Source: Eretmocerus hayati
Taxonomy: Eukaryota > Arthropoda > Insecta > Hymenoptera > Aphelinidae
Assembly: GCA_029851415.1 (NCBI GenBank)
Contig: CM056743.1
Coordinates: 30,826,405-30,890,404 of the forward strand
DNA length: 64,000 nt
Direction of reading: 5' to 3'
Of the stretch, positions 50,438-60,700 are shown piece after piece (within the stretch, counting starts at the first letter, position 1; every line of letters begins with the position of its first letter). Both the position numbers and the translations under genes were made by a program. Under the pieces are notes generated by a model that saw nothing but the letters and a program-made list of their open reading frames with translations, did no database searches and was not told the origin of the DNA.

Positions 50438-50533
50438 GCGGGAACGCCTATACCAGCCGTGAGTGCGACAAGGACAGGCCATTTAGCACCACTCTCATCT
50501 CCTTGTCCCACTCACGGCTTATCGGCGTTCGCG
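50438..50533. repeat. 96-bp imperfect hairpin
   Basis: GGCGGGAACGCC...AGCCGTGAGTG...CAAGGACA pairs with TCCTTGTCCCACTCACGGCT...GGCGTTCGCGCC. Likely a short MITE. Confidence 0.6.
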
Positions 50534-50579
50534 CCATTTGTTTTGCTGGCATGTAGCATGTAGCCGCAGCCCGCAGCCT

Positions 50580-51000
50580 TAGGCTTTCTACTTTTTGAAA
50601 TGCGATGGTGGCGCCTCTAGTGGTCAAATTTATATATTGCCAATAGCAATTTTTTAAAACGAAGAGGAAAGAAACCAATAGTACCGCGCCCTGCGGATTA
50701 TTTTTCTACAAACTTTAAAAAAAGTTTCATCGAGATCGGTGCAAAATTGAGCTCAAAAATTTGTGGATACAATTCAGTAACACTGGACAAATGTTTGCTC
50801 AAATTCTTGAGCTCAGTTTTGCACCGATCTCGATGAGACTTTTTTCAAATTTGTAGAGATATAATCCGCAGCACACGGTGCTATTGGTTTCTTTCCTCTT
50901 TGTTTTCAAAAATTGTTATTGGCAATCTACTAATTTGACCGCTAGAGGCCAAATTAGTAGCTACCATCGTTATTCCAAAGGTAGAGAGCACTCTTGAAAG
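50580..51000. mobile_element. 420-bp long inverted repeat
   Basis: Arms of about 180-200 bp: CGATGGTGGCGCCTCTAGTG...AGAGGAAAGAAACCAATAG...GAGATCGGTGCAAAATTGAG against CTCAGTTTTGCACCGATCTC...CTATTGGTTTCTTTCCTCT...GACCGCTAGAGGC...ACCATCG. The TTTTGCACCGATC motif also occurs in introns of copy 1 (about 8041) and copy 2 (about 24132). Non-coding MITE-like element. Confidence 0.75.
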
Positions 51001-52639
51001 TCTATACTGAAGAGCAATAAAAGCGGCCTTCGCCCGGAGTGATCTTTGTGGAATTTGAATAGTGCATAAACAACAATGTGGAAGAAGAGGTGTCCAAAAA
51101 AATTATTCAGGGTATAAATTTACGTATTTTTGTCCAGAAAAACAAGATCAAACAGTGTTTCTCGTGTAGAATACTACCTGAGACCAGCGAATCAGCCGGC
51201 TATATGGCCCTCAAAGATCCGAGCGCAATACGTGTTTTTGAATAATAGTTTTGTGCTTGGTGATTATGGCATTGAGACTTTTGCTTTCTCGAAGTAATTC
51301 AGATATGTTTCATCTGTGAATGAATATGACGATTTTTTCTATGGAAATGACTCGGGAAACATTTTTTATGTCATTATATTTGTGTGGTCAATAATTTATT
51401 TATGAAGCTGGAAAAGCCCTATTCGGTAATAGTATCATTCCGCAAATGTCTTTCTGCAGCGTATTTTCTGTGTGTGGAATTCCATACACTCCTTGAGTCA
51501 GTGTCTTGAGAAGCCAGAGTATACATATTTTGACGCCCCTGTAAAGAGATACACGAAAAATTCCCACGTGACATTATACCACGAGTAAACTACACGAATA
51601 CTGAATACTACTCGGAATTCCCGCAGGTGCATGGAAGTGATTGAATTATTGCATTTTTGGACGCTCATAATTTCTCGGAGCTCATTTTGACTCCAGGTGA
51701 GAAGGTTATCGAAATTATTTAATTCGTACCAATAATATAAAATAATTTTTTCGAAAACTCCAACCATCTGGTTATATTTGCTCGCTCAAAAATAGACATA
51801 GATGTCGAACACCTGGTTCTAATCTGCTGGTTGAAAACTCAAGAAAATCGTATACATAATAATTACCGTAACATTTCGTGAAATCGAATATTTAAATAAG
51901 AACGATAGTGATAATAAACAGAAAAATTTAAAAACCATGTGATTTTGTCTGAAGTCAGTGACTTCAAGTTCATCATGCAGATTACGACGTGGAGTTGAGA
52001 GGTTGCAAGGGTCGAAGAACGTGGGTCGTCCTTTAGCTTTGTATTTGGTTCGCAGGATAATCTCCTTGCAAAATGAATTGTGACTTGTGATCTCTGACTC
52101 CATACTCTTGATAGCCACGAAAGATATTCAAAAGATTGATCAAGGTTTATTCTTTATTATAGCTCATACAAATTCGCGCAAGATTACTTAGATGTATCAT
52201 ATGTTCATAGATACCCGTAAAATTGATTCCGGTAAATATTTTAGTAATCTCATATGCAGACGCACAATACGCACGACTTACATTTTGAACCTCTGGCGAC
52301 CATTACGCTAAATATTTTATCATAAATAAATCGGGTATAAAAATCAATTCCAACATAAGTACAGTGGTTATGCTCACTTGACATTTATAGTGGACAATTT
52401 GATGAGAACATTGCAAACCAGAGAGTTCAATGGAGTCCCTTCCGCCTTCAGAACAGGGCTCACATAGGCCAAAAAATGTATTCAAGAGTTACCAAGAGCC
52501 GGATACTGTAACTATCTCGGTAGATCGCTTTCATGTAAGATCACAGAGAGCAAAAAAACTTTTGATTACAGTTTGCGATAACAGTATATTAATATGTGAC
52601 GAATGCGGAGCACGAGTCGCAAATGACATTTTCTAGCTG

Positions 52640-53740
52640 TTCTGCGGCGCAAACGCTGGTTTCAAAGATATATATGTGATTTCTGAGAGTGAAGAGTCCT
52701 CGAAAATCGCGTTCGCGACGTGCACAGCTAGAAAATGTATGATCTCGGGGACGAAATCTCTTTGTAAACAGTAAAGGCAACAGGTATTTTTTCCGAAACA
52801 GCCTTCTTTCGGATTTATAAATTTTTCTTAATATAATTTATAAAGTGGTTAAGAACGTTTTGCAATCCCAAATGAGATTTGTGCGATTTCGCGATTTGAT
52901 TTTTTGACCGATCGGAACGTGACAATTTTCTGCATGATGAAGACGTTTTCAAGGGGACACACGGAAAGATGGAGTGGTTTGCGGGACTCGAAGCGACTAT
53001 TCCGCATTCGCTCAAGCATTGGTGGATCCGACCACTGGGTATAGGTGACTGAGATCCGGGACTCAGTGCGGAATCACTCAATGTTTTTGCTCCCTTTCAG
53101 AGCTCAGGACGCCGGCTCTACAGCATAAAAATGAAGTCTACCCGCGGTCATTTTATGGGCTATTCATTGCGCAAGGTATTACGGGAAAATGTCACGTTCT
53201 GATTGGTCGACGAATCAAATCACGAAAAATGGCATAAAACTCATTTGGGGCTCCAAAACACTCGTCAAAAAATTTTTCTTCGAGAAGACCATCAAATTTT
53301 ACCTCGAAATATGAGCTTTGAAAAATTTCCAAGATAATTGTTTCTGAGAAAAAATTAGATAGAGCCTTCCACGAAATCCCCCATGAATGAGCCCAATATA
53401 CTCCAAAGCATTATTACGAGTCATATTTTGATAGGTTCTTGTCTCAGCTTCCAAGTGCGCTGAACCGCGTGTCAGCGCATAGCAGGCAGTTCAGCTGTTC
53501 TAGTGTAAAAAAGTCGGCGCTTTTCTCATCGAAGGAGAATCAAAAGTCAGATCAATATGCCTACGTACTGGCTGCGCAAAAGAAATTCTGGGGTCCCGGC
53601 GTAGAGTTTCTCGTCGTATGTTGAGGCACAAAATCGGTGGAAAATCATGCGCAGAAGATCCGGAACATCATATTTTATGAACCATTTATTTTACGTGGAA
53701 CTGCTCCATAATGAGTGAAATCTCTCATCACACTGTTTGC
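52640..53740. other. Stretch without recognised gene, downstream of copy 5
   Basis: No tail, TIR or coding motif supported. Frames at 52815-53081 and 53439-53624 have no recognisable family signature. Confidence 0.4.
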
Positions 53741-53864
53741 ACATACACCATTAGATCACTTTAAGATGAACTCAACTTCATTTCAAATTTTTCTCTAATG
53801 TGTAAAATTTTGATATCAAATATTTCGGCCTACCTATGATATCAATACCACCGTCATGCAAGAG

Positions 53865-54680
53865 CTATTTAAAGTCATATCTCGATTGCCAGTAAAAATA
53901 TCTCAAACTTTCCCAGTAAATACGCATGGCTCTAGTTATTATTGTAGATGGCAACGCAAAACGCTGCCAAGCTCGCAGAAGCAAGTCCTTCACTCTGTCC
54001 ATCGTTTTCATATCAGGATTCATATATGTGGCAGATTTAGATTGCCTCTCTGCCAAGAAGTAATTCAATTCACCTATCATTCCCACCGTCATATAATGAT
54101 CTGGGTGAACCACTGATTCCTGCAAGTATACACGTTATACAATCATTGAAAATAGAATCTTAATACTCATTTTTATTTTGAAATGAAAGTTAACACATAC
54201 CACTAATCCTTTTCTTAAATCTTCGGCAGACCAATTTTCTGCGCAAGCTCGGCAGTCACACGACGAGTTGTAAGACTTGTGTAACTCCAACAGCCTTCTA
54301 GGCTTGGGTTGATAATTAAAAATTGTTGCATCCGCATCGAAGTGGATGAGCTACGACAGAAGAACCAATGAATTTCGAAATAGAGATAATTTATCACAGG
54401 AATACATATATCATAATGAAAATTGTACCCTCGCTATGTTTCAATATATGATGGGAGGAACGGCCGAATTGCGAGGCATTCCTTATCGAAGCAAGATTTC
54501 TTGACAGAGCTTCCGCCACTCTGATTGTCTGCGGAACATACATCCCCTGTAGAGCCACAGAGCCATCGGGAAGATATCAAGAACCCAACTTCAATATCAT
54601 TATTAGTCTCAAATGCAGAGCTGATGGTAGTTTCCATCCTTGTCTCTACACCGTGCTGAATTATTTAAATTGTGATAAAG

Positions 54681-54722
<42 letters not shown>

Positions 54723-57700
54723 TGAGTGTGTGTTTCGCCCTGGTCTCTCTCTTGGGCTCGGCAGTGAGACGAAGAGAGACCTGTCTCACTGACGAGCCCA
54801 AGAGAGAGACCAGGGCGAAACAGACACTTAATATCACACATCTTTTTCACAGTTTAAATAAGTCAGTACGGTGTAGAGACAAGGATGGAAACTACCATCA
54901 GCTCTGCATTTGAGACTATTGATGATATTGAAGTTGGGTTCTTGATATCTTCCCGATGGCTCTGTGGCTCTATAGGGGATGTATGTTCCCCAGACAATCA
55001 GAGTGGCGGAAGCTCTGTCAAGAAATCTTGCTTCGATAAGGAATGCCTCGCAATTCGGCCGTTCCTCCCATCATATATTAATACATATATCATGTTTGCA
55101 ATGAACAGTAGGCTGCCTTGCTTTCGTCTTCAAATGCCAATTGGATCTTAGAGTTTTCAGGGCATGGAAATGTTTGAAAAATGATCCCTTGTGGTCGTTC
55201 AATGCCAGATTTTATGCCTTGCGAGAGATTATATTGCATAATGTTTTAGAAAACACTAACAAGGGGAGGACCAACCTTGCGGAACACGGATCTTGATGAA
55301 ACTCTGGGAATCATCTCGTTTTGGTGAGAAATGAAGGTGTCTCCGAGGGTTTAATCCCATGGGTCTCCTGTTTCGAGATACAGCCAAAGAGATTAGCATT
55401 GTTAGTATATCTATATATGTATCTTTTTAATAAGGGCCTATATTGGCAACGCTAATCTCTGTAGCTGTATCTCAGGAAAGGAGGCCCATGGGATTAAACC
55501 CTTGGAGATACCTTCATTTTTCACCGAAACAAGATGATTCCCAGAATTTTATCAAGATCCATGTACCCCAAGGTTGGACCTCTCCTTGTAAGTGTGATAG
55601 TACATTATTAGCCTGACCGCGTACGTCCAGTCCGAGCGCGCGCCAGAACACTGTATTTTCCGAGCGAAGCGAGGGGAGTACGTCCTTCATGTCTGAAATG
55701 AGCCGGCGAGCACAAAGATTCTCCATCATGAAAACCCTAGAACCGCGTTTGAAATCATCATTTTTCGGTTAGAATAATAAAAAAACAGCACTGGAAGTAG
55801 ACCTTTGCATTTTTTTGGATGGCAGTAAAAATCAATATGACCGAATTCCGAAACTCTCCCGTAAGAATAACACGGAGTGAAGGTAAGAGCGCTTATCAAA
55901 TGTTCACTTCCAATCATCATTTCTGTCCTTTCAGGAGTCATATTTATAACTGACTCATTGTTAAAATTTGCCATCTTTTTTCACAATTCAAACGGAAATG
56001 AGATTGATAAATAAGAAAACCAAGGTATAGCCAACACGATCTTACATACAGATCTGGGCACTCCATGCAGACAAAACCATCACTTGAAAATGAGCACTTG
56101 ACCCGAAGTCGAGAAAGATCGAAACCTAACAGGTACACTCGCTTTACTGTAAATCGTAACTTTTTCTCAAGTTTGAAATACTCATTACATAAGTTTCATA
56201 GGACACACGGTGGGCTTGCATTATCAGTCAATTCGGTCGGAAGATAACCACTGAGATTGTTGTCAGATAAGATCCCGGAAAGATTCAGGATGGATAGATA
56301 GATAGATAAACGCTTTATTCTGCCTGCAGGCAAAAACAATATCAATACATTACTCACATACAACTTATGGAAGCTTTCTTCAATGATGAAAAAGAGAAAT
56401 TACCCGATACCTATTGCTAAAAGTGCATAAAGAATCAACAATTGTTATTTGGTCAGCGCTATTCACAGTCTTGTCTCCATCACAGAGTGATATGTCACTT
56501 ACATTATATCAGGTAACACAGTTACTAATGTCACGAAAATAACAAATAGCCTACTTTCTTGCTTGGAGTGCTCATTCCAAAGCATCTGGAATTATTGGAG
56601 AGTCTTGGGAGCCAATCTTGAGTAAATGAAATGTCAAAGGTGTTTGAATGATGACAATGAGGATGAATTGCGTAGGAGGGGCGGGAGAGAGTTCCAGAGC
56701 CTAGCGCCACGATACTGAAAGAAGCATTCAGTAGCCCTGAGCCTGACTCTGGGGATGTTGAGGTCTCTCTCATCACTCCGACTGGTAGGCCTGTGCCGGC
56801 ACTTGTTGAACATTGCTGCTAAATATTCGGGCTCCTTCATTCTAATGGCTTTGTACATAAGTATGGCAGCAAAGTACAGTCTACGCGAGTCCGAACGTAG
56901 CCAACACAGACGCTCCCTGTACGGGGTGATATGTTCGTCCCTCCTGATGCCAAATATGTATCTCACACATGAATTATTCAGCCGTTGCAGTCGAGATCGT
57001 TGTGTTTCAGTAGCGTCAAGATACACTACTCAGATACACTACACTACAGGATCATCCTCCACCATCGACCAAAATCGCAAATTGGGCCGTTTTTGAAAAA
57101 TTCAAGTTTCTGTAATTTCTTATTAACCGACAGTTCAAGCCCACCGTGAGGTACGAGTTACAACAGTATCTTATAATGGGGACGTGAATAAATACACGAA
57201 GAATTGTGGCCTCAAAGGTTCAGTTATGAGATCAAAGTTCCTAAAAGCGGTCAAGTTTTTGAGAGATTCTAAACACGAACCTTTCAGAAATTTGTGATAC
57301 CAAGCAGATTCGAGTTTTGCCCTTCGAGTTTAGAAGTTGTGTCAGCTAAAATTTGAATACAAAACTTGGGGCATCAAAGGTAGAACATGAACGCAGAATT
57401 GAACCCGTGTGTAAAACCTGGGAAGTAGAAAAATATTTGAAAAAATTGTCGCTTTCGCTGCTTTACTGGGATCAAAGTCCTTGGGGAATGGGTGGATATT
57501 GTGTGAATTTCAAACGTGAACCTACTACGGAATGGCAATAACAAGCAGATTCGAGGTCTGCATTTTGATTGTAACAGTTCTGTCAGCTGAAATTTGACTA
57601 CGAAGTTTAAGGAAATTTGAACCAGTATCCCGTAACTGTGGAGTACAGAAATGTTTGGAAAAATTGTGGCCTTGACTGCTCACCTACGCGATTGAAATTC

Positions 57701-60700
57701 TGAAGAATGGGTGGGTTTTGTGTGAATTTCGAATGTGACACGACTGGATAATGGTGATACAAAGCACATTCAAGTTTTGCATTTTGATCACAGAACTTTT
57801 GACAGCCAAAATCTGACTACAAAGTCTGAGAAGAGTTTGTATCAGAGTGAACCGTGAGCTTGAGTTAAAACAGTAACCCGTAGCCGGGGAGTAGAAAATC
57901 ATTTGGATATTGTGACTCCGACCACCCAGCTATGAGATGATGATTTTCAGAAGAGCGAAAGGCTTCAGAGGATTTCACATCCAAACCCACTGAAAATCGT
58001 AATATCGATCATATTCAAGTTTAAAAGTTGAAGAAAAGCTCACTCACTTTTGAGAAATTCGATATCATTTGTGGGGCAGTCAAAGACACACTTTTTTCTA
58101 ACATTTTTCTACTCCTCAGCTACAGGATACTGGTTCAATTTCGCGTTTATAATCTACCTTTGATGCCCCGAACTTTCCAGTCACATTTCAGCTGAAACAA
58201 CTTCTGAACTCGAAGAGCAAAACTTAAACCTGCTTGGTATCACGAACTCCTGAAAGCTTCGTGTTTGAAATCTCCCAAAAACTTGACCACTTTTAGGAAC
58301 TTTGATTTCAAAGCTGAACAGACGAAGCCACAATTCTTCGGGTATTTATTCACGTCCTCATTATGAGATACTGTTTTAACTCGTACCTCACGGTGGGCTT
58401 GAACTGTCGGTTAATAAAAAATCACAAAAACTTCAATTTCTCAAATACGGCCCAATTGGCTATTTCGGTCGTAGATAGAGGATGATCCTGAAGCACTCCA
58501 GAATCATATCCCACAACAATCTCAGCGGTCATCTTCTGACCGAATTAACCGACAATTCAAGCCCACCGTGCGGTCATGAGACCCCGAGATACTGAAGCTT
58601 CAAGTAAGCAAAAAAGCTTAGCTCTTGGTACGCTACAAACTCTTGTAACAGTAAACTGTATGCATTTTTTCGACTTACTCTATCCCCTTTTTTGATGGGT
58701 TGAAGCGAGTGCCATGTACACAAAAAATCACGGGTATAAATGTAACTGACATTCGGGATGCAGCCATTTGTTGACAGTAATGTTGATAAATTGAGACTTG
58801 AACAACCAACTTGATTCTCATCTTGTTCACGTGAGAATCGGTCAAAGTCAGAGGGGTCGATGAGCTTAAGCTGTGAATAAAGCAAATAATTTGTACTTTA
58901 ATGGCCATATACAAGAATTTTCATATGATGAGCGTGACTCACGTGGAGAGACTTGTCCTGAGTCATGATGCTTAATTTCATGAATAAAGCTCCAATGGAG
59001 ATGGCGATGGGGTCATTCATCAATTTTCCCATGTTACGAAAGTCATGACTTTTATCGAAAGTCTCAGTAAGCATGCCAAGCCCCACCAGTATTCCAATAG
59101 CTGTTTCAGTGTGGTCGTCGATTTCTTCCTCAGTAAGATCAGTAGGCATTAGAGTAGTATAAACGCTTTTGTAAGTGAGCCCTTTATCTAATACATCATT
59201 TATCAATTCACCTTGAAAGAGAAACAAGGAAATTGATTGAAAAGGTTCAAATGGAGCCAGGTTGATAACCAATGAGGATTATGAGGATCGGTTTGTCTAT
59301 TAAAGCAAAAGATATTGCTCAATTTCAAAGGAAAACAAATTTCTATTATGATGTCTTTGCAGGTTCCAAAAATTAAATTGATTGACACAGACTGACAAGG
59401 GGAGCACTTGACTTCCGGATCACCAATCTTCCCCAAAATTTTTTTACAGTTTGGTATCACCTAGAATATGAAGAATCCAGAGTAACTCCGTCAAATGGGC
59501 CTTGTGTTTAGAGCTACAAGCAAAAACATTAGCATTGCGAGTATATCTATACATATATCATCCTTTTACATGGGCCTATATGGGAAATGCTATTGTCATA
59601 CGCTGTAGCTCTAAACAGAAGGTCCATTTGACGGAGTTACTCTGCATTCTTCATATCCTAGGTAATTCCAAACTGTAAAAAAATTTTAGGGAAGATTGGC
59701 GACCCGGAAGTTAAGTGCTCTCCGTGTGAGCCTCAGATTCTGACCTTGATGAGAAGGGCAACTCTAACTTGAAGTCTGGCCTGAAAACTCATGGGGGGCT
59801 GAAGATTTTGATGGGGGTCAAATTTGGCGAAACCATTTTCCCCAAAAATTATGTGTTCCCAACAGGAAATTTTTCCCAATTCCATTATTCCAAATGTTAT
59901 GCATTTTCAAAAGATATTTCTACCAATCCTGTTAATTTTAAACTACCCAAAATCAAAAAGCCAACTGCTGCTTATGCAAGTTTTAGCTCTTCACCTGCGG
60001 CAAGTTCATTGCATACCCCGTTATTGATTTAAGACTTTTAAGTTACTCTTTATACCGTTCGACCCACAATATCTCGACATTTCCAAGTGTTGTTATCTAC
60101 TTCCTTGCGTTTTGTGCTCGAGATTCTCGTTCCATAAGCTAGAACCTAAATCCACGTGAACCACATGGCTGCAGCAGAATCAGTTATAGAAATTATACCA
60201 AGCCTAAACGAAATCGCTCGAGCACGTCGACGGGTACTTGTATCATTTCCATTCAAAACGGGCTCGAAGGACTTCGAAGAATTGTCGTTTGAAGGCCAGG
60301 TCAATGCACACCGAAGGCAGAAGATAGCACTAAGATTAGAAGAGGGCCAGAATCAATACATCAAGACAGAGAAAATATTGTTTCCAGATAACACAAGTAT
60401 ATCGAGGACAATGAAGTCCTTGCATCCTTACGCTTACTGAAACACCACGTGCAATAATTTCCCGACTTTTGGTTTTGATAAAACATTCGATTTATATTCA
60501 GAATTTGCCTTAGAAGAAAATATTTTTTGGAAAATTCAGTCTTGGAAAAAAGTACATATTGGAAAATTGGGTTCGAAAAAGCGAAAAATTGGGAGCATTT
60601 CTCTTGGGAGCATTGGTCATTGGGAAGGATGGATTGGGAAAAAGGTACCCCAATCGAAGATTCATGTTTGTGGGTGTTTTTTCGATATCAAAACGATGGC

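Noticed and set aside
60156..60440. 94-codon open frame inside the copy 5 intron
   Set aside because: No recognisable motif, no homologous block seen in the paired intron of copy 4, and no evidence of splicing or conservation.
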